This document shows positions 35,128-46,808 of a stretch of 64,000 bases of DNA, piece by piece. The DNA is from Ixodes scapularis (taxonomy: Eukaryota; Arthropoda; Arachnida; Ixodida; Ixodidae), in the NCBI RefSeq assembly GCF_016920785.2, contig NW_024609884.1, positions 36,561,035 to 36,625,034 of the forward strand, given 5' to 3'. The notes beneath the pieces are model-generated. The model saw only the letters and a list, made by a program, of their open reading frames with translations, had not been told where the DNA came from and did not search any database. Within the stretch, counting starts at the first letter, position 1; each line of letters begins with the position of its first letter. The position numbers and the translations under genes are program-made.

Positions 35128-35639
35128 TGGAGATAGTACTACTATGTGTACCACCACTTGTTAGGAAAGCGCAGTAATTGTTCGCAGTATCGACTTCACT
35201 TTGACTTTCACTTAGTGAGAGTGCTTTAAATGAATGTCGTTGTTGGGGGCCTCTCCTTAGACCTCTGATAATTTTCATATGTATGTAAATGACTTTAGAA
35301 CATCGAGATTTTTACATATCTCCCTCCACCTCTTTTTTGCTAATTTTTCTAGATGTCTCGGAATGTGTAATTGTGCCCGTGGTGAAGCTCGCATATTTAC
35401 CGGGTCTTTTGTGCGAAGAGCTTTCCATTCTGCTTTACGTCTTAAAGCACGTGGTCTTGAGTAATCTTGATCACTGGCATTTTCAACGTGACGCGCCAAT
35501 TCTAAGAAATGTTGCCTCAGTAAGGGAATATGATAACGTTGGAATTAATTCATCATCACTTGTCGCAGCTGTTACGGCTTGGTTCGCCATTTCTCTATAT
35601 TTGTCCCAGTTGATGAATTGTATTTGCTTCTTCCTTGAG

Positions 35640-36280
35640 GGTATTCCTTCTAATGTCATGAGTATTGGATAATGGTCGCTTCCTCGCGTTTCAAGGTCCG
35701 TGTGCCAGGACATTTTGTTAAAGAGATCATTTGATGCGAAACAAACATTGAGACAGCTTCCCGATTTCTTAAGACAAAGAAGCCGATATTTCTGCATGAG
35801 GTCGGCAAGGGCTGTACCTTGTGACGCTGTTTTTCTACTGCCCCAAGGTTGATTGTGGCCATTGAAATCTCCACAAACGACGTGAGGGGTTAGAGTTGTT
35901 CGTAAAATTTTATCAAGTCTTCCTGAATCGAAAGGGATATTTGGTTGGATATATTCTGTAATTATAGTCAGTTTCGTTTTCCCAAGTCCTACTGTGGCAC
36001 AGACATATTAATTTGTTGAATGGGGAGCATTAATGTGCTCAACTACTGTAACGTCAGTTCTACATTCGAGGAATAACCTACTTTGTTCCCCGCCTCTTTC
36101 GGAATGATATAGTTGATAGTCATTTAGACGAAATGAGTCAGCAACTCTTGATTCGGATATAGTAATAAGTGGAAATTGATGTTCCCTAATTAGCTGACGG
36201 AAATCAGATAGCTTTGAACAAAGTCCACGTGCGTTCCACTGAAACAGTGTGCAAGACTTAACATTTTTTAAGGATGACAT
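35640..36280 (-). pseudogene. LINE APE endonuclease (element D, broken)
   Basis: The N-terminal block TLFQWNARGLCSKLSDFRQL and the ISESRV stretch (36250-36120) match the start of AP-endonuclease-like LINE nucleases, which nick target DNA. After a damaged section, the active-site block VVCGDFNGHNQPWGS is readable at about 35888-35844 in a second frame. The final block RGSDHYPILMTLEG follows at about 35690-35655 in a third, carrying the catalytic Asp-His pair. Frame changes near 36010 and 35800 inactivate it. Confidence 0.75.
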
Positions 36281-36290
36281 AATGATAACA

Positions 36291-38137
36291 AAAAAAGATT
36301 AAAAATAATGTGAAGGCCAAGTGTTGTAACCACACCATGTCTCAATAATGGCCCAGGAAAGAGTCCATGATCTTAAGGGCAATTAACGCGTAGGGGGATG
36401 TAGCGAAAACGACATCTGTAGCAAAAACGGCACCTCCTCATTAGCCACATCTGTCTGAGGTTTCACCGTGCTTACTGAAGGAAAACGGATGTTGAATGTG
36501 TTTTGTAGTCATTGCTTCCAATGGCGTCACAACTCATCTAGTGCAAAGTTCCGTGGTGCAGTGGGCCGCCGTTGTAGACACGGTGCTTGAAAGAGCACTG
36601 GCACTGGCAATTCGTTGACAATTCATCTTACCGATGTTTATATTTGCTGTCCATGCGGTGACATCGTTACCGTCTGTTTTAGCTCAGGCACTTCCGTTGC
36701 GCATGGAAAAAAAAAAAAACGAAAACTCACGGAGGAAAAAAAAAATCAGTCAAGCAAATACCCCGTACTAAAATTAAAAAAAAAAAAATAATATTTTCGT
36801 TTTTTTTTACGTATTTTTAGTACAGATGCAAGTGTTAAAATTTACCGTCTTCTAGAGGCCGAGAATCAGCCGGACCGTCTACGACCCTAAAGCCATTAAT
36901 CACGCACTCGGGACACTCAACCCGTAAAAACCACCATTTTGTCCTACTTTGCATGTATTCCCGATTCCATTATACAGGCGGGCTTCAAGTGTGTGTTGAT
37001 GGTGTCGTCCGTGGACATTTCGTGGCGCTCGTTGGTTTATGACACGCACGTGTGGAGTGTATGTGCGTCTGCTGGGATCATCGATAACCTCTCAATCAAA
37101 TGCGCGCCTCGGAAGGCTCTTATCCCTGGGACAGAAAGTTGATCCATCACAGAGATGCTTTGGTGCGGAAGCCGCATCTCTTGACCTCTCTCTTTTGTTA
37201 ACCTCTTTCCTTTTCCCCGGACCTGCGGATTCAGAAGTATCTGTGGGATATGATAGCTCGTTCCTTGCGCCCGGCTGACAACCTTTCCATTTTTTTTTAA
37301 ATTATTTTCGTCACCAATGTGTTCCCAATCAACTGAAGTTGTTACACGTTGCCTCGAGGTTTTCCAGCTGCTTCACTTTCTTGCATCTTTCCCCTCGCTC
37401 TTCCACTTGGCGTAGAGCAGCGGAAGGAGATCTTTATCTTCTTTATGATGCTTTCCCTCTCTCGTTCTATTTTCAATGTGCAGTGAAACCCGTTTAGAAT
37501 GAACCCACGTACAGCGAATTATTGTCAATATTGAACTCACAAAATATTTAAATAAAAATGCATGTAAACAGTACTTTGTATGACAAACAACCTATTGGCT
37601 ATATCGCACTTTTTCCCCCCGAGAAGGCTTCCAAAAACGCGCCAATATTCGTCTTCTAGCCTGTTCCTTTCACCAAAAAAAAAAAAAAAGTAGGAAAGAA
37701 AGAAAATTCCAAAGGCTCAAGTCGCGAACAAAATTGAGCGAAGACAAGCGAATCAGAAGGACGAGAAAGCTAAAAAAATACTCTTGCACGCATGCACAGC
37801 AAAAAAAAAAAAAAAAAAAATCTTTTCATTTTAAAATTGTTGCCCGCGAAAAGAAGCGATTCAGAAGGGGAGATAAGCTAAAGACACAAACTCTGCACGT
37901 ATGCAAAAAAATAAAAGTACTTTCTAGCGCGTTGTTATAAGGCGGAAGCGAAGAGATGAGAAAGAGAAAGAAGTTCTCGCCTTACAGCGAATGCATCGTG
38001 GAAGTTCATTATAAATAGTTTTTGCTATATCGAAGTGATCGTGGCGTTTCCTGCTGTTCGTTATAAGTGGGTTTGACTGTATAGCATTCTTTAGCTACCT
38101 CACCCAGTTTTCGCGATACGCTCTCTGGCCTGGAATG
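36291..38137. other. unannotated DNA, possible LINE ORF1 remnant
   Basis: On the minus strand 36840-37300 contains broken frames with Lys/Arg-rich text. It sits where ORF1 of LINE D would be, but no zinc knuckle or known ORF1 domain is visible. The rest is A-rich low-complexity DNA, with A-runs at 36708-36740, 37674-37690 and 37801-37820. Confidence 0.3.
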
Positions 38138-38192
38138 CGCCGTGCGTATGCGCCGTGCGTATGCGCCGTGCGTATGCGCCGCGCGTATGCGG
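38138..38192. repeat. 13-bp tandem repeat (ATGCGCCGTGCGT)
   Basis: Four near-perfect tandem copies of ATGCGCCGTGCGT, CpG-rich, followed by diverged copies up to about 38255. Confidence 0.85.
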
Positions 38193-38261
38193 AGGCGCCG
38201 CGCGGAGGACGTCCGCATACGCCCAACGTCTGCACACGCGGGTGCCGCGCGTATGCGAACG

Positions 38262-38592
38262 TCGTCTAGACATCGTCCTAGAGGTCGTCCTTGAGGTCGT
38301 CCTAGACGTCGTTCTTGAGATCGTCCTCAAGCTCGTCCTTGAGATCGCCCTAGAGGTCGTCCTAGAAGTTGTTCTAGACGTCGCCTTTGACGTCATCCTC
38401 TACGACGTCGCCCTAGACGTCGTCCTTGAGGTCGTCTTTGAGATCGCCCTAGAGGTCGTCCCAGAGGTCGTTCTAGACGTCGTGTTTGACGCCGTCCTAG
38501 ACGTCGTTCTTGAGGTCATCCTAGAGGTCGTCCTTGAGATCTCCCTACAGGTCGTCCTAGAGGTCGTTTTAGACGTCGCCCTCTAGGACGTC
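38262..38592. repeat. 12-bp minisatellite (GTCGTCCTAGAG)
   Basis: About 27 copies of a degenerate 12-mer, GTCGTCCTAGAS/GTCGTCCTTGAG. Because the period is a multiple of three it is open on both strands (plus: VVLEVVLD repeats; minus: TTSRTTSR repeats), so the long frames here are by-products of the repeat rather than genes. Confidence 0.9.
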
Positions 38593-38699
38593 GTCCTAGC
38601 AAGCAGATACATCCGCGCCGCGCATACACAGAGCGGCAGTGCGCACACATTACCATTTGCGCCCAAAACTAGAAGCAATTATCGGTTGAGTTGAGCTAT

Positions 38700-38900
38700 A
38701 CTCCGTTCACCCTTAAGCTGAGACTGCAGTGGAAGCCACGTCCTCGTTGGACCAGTCATACGCCTTTCGTTCTCCACGTCATCACGCTCCCGGCCAGACC
38801 CACGAGCGGAGAGCACGGTCAGGTGATAAGAGGGACGCGCCTGATTGGTCCGGCGAGCACGTAGCTCCCACCATAGTCTCAGCTTAAAGTTGAACGGAGT
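38700..38900. mobile_element. palindromic MITE, ACTCCGTTCA ends
   Basis: Inverted ends ACTCCGTTCACCCTTAAGCT at 38700 and the complement of AGCTTAAAGTTGAACGGAGT at 38881-38900, with arms of about 45 bp reaching GAGACT and GGAAGC/GGGAGC. The centre is GC-rich. No clear target duplication was found. Confidence 0.65.
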
Positions 38901-38934
38901 TAAGTTGGTACATAGTCAACTCAATTCATTTCAA

Positions 38935-39370
38935 TTTAAGCTTTATTTTCCAGATATACACTGGAGGGACCTCCAGACAAAAAGCTGGTATGTGAGCAGC
39001 TTGGCGGGGTCTGGGGTCCTGTAACAAATGACAACAGCAACTTCACGAAAATATCCTATATACATTCTGTAAAGTATATGATATCTCAAATTAATACATT
39101 TCTCACGCCACAACGTCAAACCATCAGGAAGAAAAACAACAACATTTACTATGGTCTCAAGCAAAGTATGTGCGAAGCTTATTTTTAGAAAGAGTGAAAA
39201 CATTGCTACTATGAAGATGCCATTTATTTAAGAATGTTGGAATGTTGTAGGTGAAGAGATTGAAGATATAGTTTGTGCGATTTCGAGGGACCAACCATGT
39301 CTCTGGAAAACGTGTATTTATTGTGCTTTCATGTAAAGTTAATTCGGACGTGCGATATAAAAATCCCAAA
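38935..39370 (-). mobile_element. CR1-like LINE 3' end (element E)
   Basis: Read on the minus strand, the fragment includes ESTINTRFPETWLVPRNRTN and YIFNLFTYNIPTFLNKW. This is the C-terminal block that follows the RT in CR1/L2-type LINEs and is cognate with the block in element B. It ends with GGAAAATAAAGCTTAAATTG and a TGAA-rich tail near 38930. The RT itself is not present. Confidence 0.6.
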
Positions 39371-42300
39371 CGTGGAAGATGAGAAGCGGATTAAATGAAG
39401 TAGGCGGACGTTAAACGTTAAAGATAGTACACAGCGACAGAAGACTAAACGATTACAAGGAGACAAAGCAATCACTCAATTTCGAAGCGGCGCGCTGAAG
39501 TTGCGCTGACGTCGATGATTGCGTCAAATACCATTAATAAAACAAAGTGTTTGCTCAAACTCTGTGTCCTCGTATTCACAGTGAGCTTCGTCGTGAGTCT
39601 TATGATGAATGCTAACGTAATTCCTAGACAACCAACAATAGTGGTTTCTGCAGCCAATTTTCGTCACATTATTCGTTCCATGGAGTTTAGACTTCAGCGG
39701 ATCTGCTGATTTCATCATTCACTAAAACGCGTCAAGTTTTACCGATGGTGTCCGACAAAGGTTTGCCTTAATTTGATTAAGAGTTTGGAATCGATCTCCC
39801 CAACAACGAAAAACCGAAGTTCGTTTCCCCTTCGAACGTTTTTGACCGCATTCTCGACTCCTGAAACTAACTTTCGAAATAGTTTGCTCTCCACTCCACT
39901 CTCTGCACATTACACTACTCCTTGCTTTGCATATTTTTCTTCGTTAGTTATTAAGTACAAATTAGCCATTTGTGGTCCCTACCAAGGACCGAATGTATGT
40001 GGAGCCTCGATCAAGAAATGCGATTAACTCCCATGAGTGAAACATTCTTAAATGTATCACTTGCTTACGTTTTCGTTTTTCGATTCGACAAAATCATACG
40101 ATCTTTTTTTAACCGGCTCGCATTTCACGGGTTGCCGGTGCAACTAAAGTTGGAGCTAACGTATTAGTGAACCAGGCACCACTGTGGCACGAACAATTAC
40201 AGAGTTGGGACACGGTATTTCTATACGTAATTTGTGCCACAGTAAGTATGGCTTGCACCTGCTGGCTTGCGCTCTAACCACTTCTTCACTGAATTTTTTT
40301 TTTGTCAAACGAGGAATTGAGTGACGAATGCATGGATACGTAACATTCTAGATTTGCAACTAGCCATTATTCCTTTCTACTTTCTCCACGCGTAAATTTG
40401 GTTTTCCAGAATGGCGTGATAAGGTTAGAGTTACAAACCGACAAAGTTTGGTATGTTTTTAACCCGAAATTACTATAATGTCGTGTTACCTTTTTCGTGT
40501 ATTTGTTTTCAATTTCAAAGACCGGTTTAATAGGGATTTATTTATTCGTCCTGGCTGCTCTATGTTACATGTGATTTTGGCTAATTGATCATGAGCCTTT
40601 CTACGAGTTCTATACACTCCTGGCTTGTCAAATTATAACGCAAATATTTTTTTTTGTAATTCAAAACTTTTGTTTTAGGACTAATGTTCGTTAGATTTTT
40701 CTCTAGAAACAAGCTGTTTAGAAAATACTTAAGCGAAAAAGAAGTTAAACAACAACCTCTCGACGCTAATTATGAAAATAGACCTTGAAGTTTAATATAG
40801 CAAACCGGGGTTTCTGCTGTGATACAGAACGGGGCAGGGACCGCCTCACGGAAAAGATCACGAATGTGACCAGTGAATCGATGAGCGTTATGCCCACGCG
40901 AGAACGATTAAGCGGTCGATGGATTGAGCGCAAACTTCTTACTCGTCGATGAAGCGATGTCAGGGCCGAGAATTAATGAGAGGCGGCGGGCTCATCCAAC
41001 TTCAATTTACCTGCAGGCACACGGGGCGAAACAGTTTCAATTTATACTCCTTACAAACAGCTACAATGTACAACTCCCACAATAAAACAATGGAGGTAAA
41101 AAGAAGCGCTCGAGTTTGTCTGGCTAATATTTATATATTCATTTTGTTTCGTTCATTTTTTTGGTCTCATACACGCTAGACGACGTGTACCCTTGCGCTG
41201 TACAAGCACCCTCGGTTTTGCGATCAGCCTAAAGATCTTATTAGGAGTCCCCAGCACCATCAGCGCAATTTATAATTTTCGAAACGTCCAAGAGGAACAA
41301 AGAGCAATGGCTGCATGCACCATCATCAGTTATAAGTTGGCTAATGTCTTCTTTGTACGCAATTATCAGACGCGCTCGGAGAAACGCTCCGTACCTCCAC
41401 TTGATTTCAGAAGGCGCCGATTTTTGCCTCCCTCCGAGTCTGAATTACAAAAGCGCGTTTTCTTTTTCTTTTTTGCTAGAACAGGAACAAAAATTGGAAC
41501 AAGTGACAAGCAAAATTGAACCTAGGCAACTGCTTCAAGAAAACGCAAGAAGAAACATTAAAAAGACAAAAAAAAAAAAAAAAAAAAAAAAACTAAGGAC
41601 AAAGCATTCACTGGTTAGATTATTCCTTCGTTGTCTTTCCACGCTCCCTAATACATATTTTTTCTCTCCTCGGTGCAGCCGTTAATCACCGTGATTTACT
41701 TTTTTATACGCGCGTTTCTGTACGCTTGTTTAAGTGCCATCTCTCTCTTTTTTTTTTTTTATCGTTCGCACCAATGCCCCGTTTGTGTGTTCCTTGGGGT
41801 TTGACGCGCGGCTACGAGCCAGAGGGGCACAAAAAGTCTCTATATAAATACTTACGAAGACACGTTGTGGTAAGTACGCCGAAAAAAAAGAAAGGAAGAA
41901 AAAAAAAATAGAGAAAAAAGCACAATAAAAACTACTACTAAGTCACTCAGCGAATAAGACTAAAGCAAAAAGTTGAGAACGAAGAACGTGAAAGCAAATG
42001 AATACGGAAACGCATTTATGCATGCATGGGTGTGTGCCCGCATGCCATAACGCGAGCTCGCGTATATAGTATAAAAAAAAAAAAAAAAGAACCAGCCTGT
42101 CCAGAAACAATGCGGGCAACAAAGGGCGGGAAAGCGAGGGAAGGTGGGAGGGAGGTAGCGCACCCACACACGAGCACAAAAAAGGAAACTTGGTTAAAAG
42201 TACACAGACACAGAAAGCGGACAAAAAAAAAACACACACACACACAAAAAGGCGTGGCGGTGAACACTGGTAAGTGCGCCGATAACGAAACAAATAGAAA

Positions 42301-43015
42301 TGCCATTATGAGGAACCGTCGGTGATTTATGGGGACGAGGGTCGCTCTTAAATGTTTTAGAACGAGCCGTGCTTGCGTCATTTCGCGAAAGTCATTTGCT
42401 GCCGAGATGGCGACGACCAGGAGCAGTGCGCCCACTGCCGAGGTTCGCGCGACGCTCCGACTCCTCTTCACCGCCTCCAAAATCTAAAACCTTTCTTCTT
42501 TTTTTTTTGTTTTTTTGTTTTTGTCCACTTGGGTTACTCTTGCGCTTAGAGTTAAACGCTCGGTCTCGATTGTTTTGGTGACGTCTTCAACGACGTATCG
42601 GCGCACTAACCAAGCTGGCTACAAGGGGACGGGGGAAAGTCGCGCGGGCGAAAAGCGGTCCCGGGATTCATGCGGTGTAATAGAAGCTGCGCCACCTTGC
42701 ACTACGGGGCTAAAAAAAAAAAAGGCATTAAAAGTGGTCAGATTGAGCATTTAATCCCAACCTGTAGAGTTACTATCCAGTCGCAAATGAGAGCATGACC
42801 CTTCATATTTTTTTTGTGCCTGCTTCGTTTTATTTTTATCCCAATAATAATTAAAAAGAAACTCGCCTTTGCCATTGTTGCGCTGCTGCCAGTAGCTTAC
42901 AGATCATACCATGGTGATGGGGACAAATGAGGCATGATGCGTGGGACAGCTCTCAGCCGCTGGCAAAGGAAGCGATCGCCATACCGCCCCTTCTAGTCCA
43001 ACACCGAGCACCGAG
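39371..43015. other. unannotated DNA
   Basis: No gene was recognised with confidence. At 40179-40248 short inverted repeats ACTGTGGCACGAACAATTAC and GTAATTTGTGCCACAGT are present. Poly-A runs lie at 41570-41592 and 42070-42085. At 42406 a Kozak-like start (GAGATGGCGACG) opens a short frame MATTRSSAPTAEVRATLRLL; this could be a first exon but has no further support. Confidence 0.35.
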
Positions 43016-43388
43016 TAAAGGTCCGTTCACACTCTTGTAACCGAGTACGACTGAGAGAGACCAGACCGGTTTTTAAGCCTCTTGCGACTTCTTAGGACCG
43101 GATGCGGTGCAGCGGAGCTGGTCCTAAAGGCCCGTTCACACTCTTGCGACCGACTTCGACCGAGAGAGACCAGACCGGTTTTTAAGCCTTTTGCGACTTC
43201 TTAGGACCGGATGCGATGCAGCGGAGCTGGTCCTAAGAAGTCGCAAGAGGCTTAAAAACCGGTCTTGTCTCTCTCGGTCTAACTCGGTCGCAAGAGTGTG
43301 AACGGGCCTTAAGAGATCGCAAGAGGCTTAAAAACCGGTCTGGTCTCTCTCGGTCGTACTCGGTTGCAAGAGTGTGAACGGACCTTAA
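43016..43388. mobile_element. PIF/Harbinger-type MITE, outer copy
   Basis: An element of 182 bp once the inner insertion is removed (43019-43385 with insertion), flanked by TAA at 43016-43018 and 43386-43388. Ends are AGGTCCGTTCACACTCTTG and its complement. The unit is a near-perfect hairpin with arms through GAGAGAGACCAGACCGGTTT and CTTGCGACTTCTTAGGACC. A second copy of the same family sits inside. Confidence 0.9.
43125..43312. mobile_element. PIF/Harbinger-type MITE, inner copy nested in its own family
   Basis: A 182-bp element (43128-43309) with ends AGGCCCGTTCACACTCTTG, flanked on both sides by TAA (43125-43127 and 43310-43312). The target is the TAA within GGTCCTAAGAAGTCGC of the outer copy, and the same site is still uninterrupted in the inner copy. 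The two copies are highly alike, so both are fairly young. Confidence 0.9.
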
Positions 43389-43891
43389 CACCGAACCGAA
43401 CACCGAACACCGAGCGACATCGCTGGCTCCTCCGATTTTTTTATTGGGCCCTCAATTCTAGGCTCGCGAAAATGGCGCTGTTGTTTGAGCCTTCTCTCAT
43501 TGGTGGCATTGCAAATCGCAGGGAGGGTGTTATGTTGTCTAAGTTGAGCGTTTTCATTTTGTTGTTTCGTACACAACCGGAATAAAGAGCTAACAAACCG
43601 TATATTCTTTTGTTTTATTCGAGCTATTAGGAATGCAAAGACATTGAGCTTACGGAGGATCGTTGAATTCGCCCAACTTTTTTATGCAGTTGTGCGAGAT
43701 GTTACGTCATCATCCAGTCTACATTAATGCGGACTCGAACTGTATAGTCAAGGGCACATTCGAATGAAAAGATGGCTAGAAGATACCGACAATGTAACAG
43801 TTAAATCTCTCATTGCATCTGCCATGACGCTAGCGGAACAAAAACATGTTCCAGGTAAAAAGACGTTTTCAAAAACATCACTATATAGATC
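43389..43891. other. unannotated DNA
   Basis: No gene was recognised. Direct repeats CACCGAACCGAACACCGAAC lie just after the MITE. Confidence 0.35.
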
Positions 43892-44243
43892 CAGGGGCGG
43901 ATCCAGGTTTTGTTTAAGGGGGGGGTCCAGCAAGCGCCCGGGAAAGGGGGAGGGGGGGGGGGGATAGACCCATCATTCGACCGCGGAAGCCGGGCATGAC
44001 TCCCTGCTCTCTCTCCCCCCCCCCCCCCCCCCTCTCCTCCTACTTCCCTCACCCATCAAATGCTTATTGGCTGGGGAAAGTGCTACAGGCGCCGACACAG
44101 ATTGACCACAATTATGTTGTGATAAATTGTATCAAACCTTTGCCTTTTTTGAGAGAGGAACAATGAATATTTGCGTTTTATTAAAAACATGACGGGATTA
44201 ATGGAAACAATGTACAGTTCTGTTATGGTAATGCTGTCGTACT

Positions 44244-46808
44244 TCAGTCGTACATCACGCATGCACTAAACATCCGACGCTGATGCTTTCTGATGAACGC
44301 CAGACAAATCGCTTTGGTGTCTATCGGAATGTCTTGATGGACATGCATTAGAGCAAGTCCAGTGAAACGTTCTTCTGTCATTGTGCTTCGCGTGTAGGAC
44401 TTGACTCTTCGTAGAGCAGAAAAACTCCGCTCTGCCTCGGCGCTTGAAATGGGAAGCGTGCATCCAATTATTAATAGCTGACGAATGTTCGGGAACACGT
44501 CGCCGTCGGTGCTGCACAAGGTATCACGAAGATCCTCAGGAACGCTGTGCAGAGTCTGAGTCCTCCAGAATCTACACCACTCCTGGAGCTCGTGCCGCAG
44601 CGATGACGGAGACGGGAGATCCTCTTCCCAGAACAGAAGCTCTTCGTGAAGAGACCGCTCTAGAGTGTCCGGGCCATCACTCAATATGTACGATGGTAGT
44701 AAGCAAAATATTGCCTTGCCTACCCTTTCCTCCTGAGCAAATCGCGTATCCATCTCTTGGAGCATGTGGTCAATAAAAGGAACTGCCGTGTTGGTTCTGT
44801 AATGCTCTTCTGGAGATGAGGACGGATTGTTCGAACGGTGAGCTTGACGAGCAACTACTCTTGGAGTTTGAATTTCGGTCCCAACAAGATCTGCCAGCTT
44901 GACGGAGTCGTTGAACCACGATTTAAACTCTTGCTCGACTTCACACCGCAACGCCCGAAGTCTAGAGATGGTAGAATCAATCATACCATACGCGTCGATG
45001 ACGTCCCGATCCCGTTTCTGAAGCTTCGTGGCAAGGGGCTTCACGACCTCCAGGGCATTTTTTACAATCATAAAAGATACGATCGTATCCGATGACTTCA
45101 GATTGACGAGTAGGCCGGCCGCCCTCATCTTGGTGTCGCGGTCCCAGGACCACTGCTCGGCGGGCGGAAGGTCACGTGAGTCATCGGTGCTAGCTTCGAT
45201 GTCAGTTCGCGCGTAAACATGGCGGTGTTGGTCGGGCACAGTCATAGCTTCTAAGCAGAGGCACACGTAGTGGTACAGGTTATAAAACGTATCCAGTGCT
45301 GTGTGTCGTTCTACCCATCTTGTGCGACACAAACCGCAAAGCCTCCTCTTCGCTTGTTCTGAACCGTATGCCTCTAGCACTCGTTCCAAGAAACGTTGCC
45401 TCTTCGGAGACATGTCAAAGAAGAAAAACACCTCATTGATGACGTCAACGGTGAGGCGCACTTGCGGAATCTTGCAGGCTGTTGCGATGCTTAGGTTTAA
45501 CCTGTGATTGCTGCAGTGAGTGTAGAGAGCTTTTGGGGACGCCTCTTTGATTCTAGCTTGGACACCAACCCGGGACGATGACATCGCTGCCGCTCCATCA
45601 TACGACTGTCCCCTTGCTTTTGTAATGTCCACGTTGCAAGCAGCCAAGCTTCGGATGATTGCGGAAGCCAGTGATGCCCCCGTGGTTCTCTCCATGTGCA
45701 CGAAGTCAATCACGCTTTCCTTTATATGAACTCGCTGGTTCTCAAAGACGAGATAACGTAAACAGACACACAAAATTTCTTGGTTCGAGTGCCGGTCGGT
45801 AACCTCGTCAGCGATTATTGAAAACACTCGCGACTCGCCAGCTATCTTTTCAGCAATCGATGCTTGGATGTGAGTTTTTATGACATCAATCAGGTCATTC
45901 TGGGTTGTCTTTGATGTGCCCTTCGCATTTCGTGCTGCTGTATCGAGGTGCGTCCTCAAGCGCGAGTCATGCTCGGCTATTAAGTTGACAATGGCAATAA
46001 AATTGCCTCGGTTGGTTGACGCATTCGTCTCGTCGTCGCGATGGCCACGAAGAGGGATATTTTGTCGTCCGCAAAGTAGAACAGCCTTCACAAGCACCTC
46101 AAGGATGCACAAGTTCTTTTCATACAGCTCCTTGTTTTTGTTAGAGATCATGACAGGAATAGTGGCATCTGGCCTGTCCAAACTTGACCTTAGCGTCATA
46201 GCCTGAGCCATCGCATCGCTGTGGTAGCGAAGGCGTTGATGGCATTCAAGAAAGCCATCTTTGCCACCGGCCTTGGACAAGTTATTTAGTGGCTTGCTGA
46301 CTAAAACACCCGCTTTGGCGACACGTGGATCTCGGGGAGGGAAGAGTACACAATATTTGCATAGCCCGCCACGCAGGTGGGGGCTGTACACTAGCCATCG
46401 GTATTTTTCCAGCCACGAGTGCTGAAATGTCAAAGTTTTTTCTCTTTTCGCTGTTCCTTTTGTAACAGTTTGCTTTACAAATGCGCTGTAGTTCAAAGGA
46501 GGCACGAAGTGGTTTGAGATGTAGTGAAGCTTTTCAGTGCCTTCCAGCGCTACCAAGGGCACGCTCCCATCAGCAATAAAACCACAGTCTACGGATGTTT
46601 CCTTACTTGATGGAACTACCTCCGTGCGTTGTCGTTTCGGTGGTTCCGGCCAAAGCTGTTCTTCGGACTGGTCCGGTGTGTCGGGCCTTGTCTCCGAAGT
46701 CGCCAGACGGCTGGTTGAGGCACTCGATAGTTGGGAATCCTCACAATTGCCGACACTTAGCGCAAAATAAGACGTCACTTTACGCTGCATCACTGGAGCT
46801 GGACACAC
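44244..46808 (-). CDS. hAT-family transposase (DUF4371/ZMYM-like), intact
   Basis: An uninterrupted 854-residue frame. N-terminal Ser/Pro-rich leader, then a TTF-type zinc-binding region (SWLEKYRWLVYSPHLRGGLC, KYCVLFP, and a downstream HQRLRYHSDAM). A DUF4371-like core includes SRVFSIIADEVTDRHSNQEI, whose D334 is the likely first catalytic residue, GQSYDGAAAMSSSRVGVQ, and THCSNHRLNLSIATA near residue 430. The C-terminal hAT dimerisation domain has LPISSAEAERSFSALRRVKS at about 783-802. These proteins bind the inverted ends and cut and rejoin DNA in the nucleus. Length and domain order match complete family members such as the vertebrate ZMYM/THAP-related hAT group. A second possible start is Met7 (MQRKVTSYF). 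Its intactness suggests recent activity or purifying selection. Confidence 0.9.
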   Translation of the reverse strand: MCPAPVMQRKVTSYFALSVGNCEDSQLSSASTSRLATSETRPDTPDQSEEQLWPEPPKRQRTEVVPSSKETSVDCGFIADGSVPLVALEGTEKLHYISNHFVPPLNYSAFVKQTVTKGTAKREKTLTFQHSWLEKYRWLVYSPHLRGGLCKYCVLFPPRDPRVAKAGVLVSKPLNNLSKAGGKDGFLECHQRLRYHSDAMAQAMTLRSSLDRPDATIPVMISNKNKELYEKNLCILEVLVKAVLLCGRQNIPLRGHRDDETNASTNRGNFIAIVNLIAEHDSRLRTHLDTAARNAKGTSKTTQNDLIDVIKTHIQASIAEKIAGESRVFSIIADEVTDRHSNQEILCVCLRYLVFENQRVHIKESVIDFVHMERTTGASLASAIIRSLAACNVDITKARGQSYDGAAAMSSSRVGVQARIKEASPKALYTHCSNHRLNLSIATACKIPQVRLTVDVINEVFFFFDMSPKRQRFLERVLEAYGSEQAKRRLCGLCRTRWVERHTALDTFYNLYHYVCLCLEAMTVPDQHRHVYARTDIEASTDDSRDLPPAEQWSWDRDTKMRAAGLLVNLKSSDTIVSFMIVKNALEVVKPLATKLQKRDRDVIDAYGMIDSTISRLRALRCEVEQEFKSWFNDSVKLADLVGTEIQTPRVVARQAHRSNNPSSSPEEHYRTNTAVPFIDHMLQEMDTRFAQEERVGKAIFCLLPSYILSDGPDTLERSLHEELLFWEEDLPSPSSLRHELQEWCRFWRTQTLHSVPEDLRDTLCSTDGDVFPNIRQLLIIGCTLPISSAEAERSFSALRRVKSYTRSTMTEERFTGLALMHVHQDIPIDTKAICLAFIRKHQRRMFSACVMYD

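Larger units (their letters stand above)
30925..36290 (-). mobile_element. R1/I-like LINE (element D), split by a Mutator-like insertion
   Basis: Minus-strand non-LTR element with the order APE endonuclease (36280-35640), linker (35500-35130), RT (33606-32520), connection (32504-32200), RNase H (about 31990-31600) and C-terminal region, ending in TTTAATAAAAACATTATCTC and a CT microsatellite near 30928. It is interrupted by 33616-35118. Several frameshifts and stops are present. It resembles element A in having RNase H but is a different family by sequence. ORF1 was not identified; remnants might lie at 36300-37300. Confidence 0.85.

Noticed and set aside
38100..38396. Minus-strand Thr/Ser/Arg repeat protein
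   Set aside because: Same minisatellite read on the opposite strand.
38155..38586. Long plus-strand frame with VVLEVVLD repeats
   Set aside because: Explained by the 12-bp minisatellite; both strands stay open for the same reason and no other protein signal exists.
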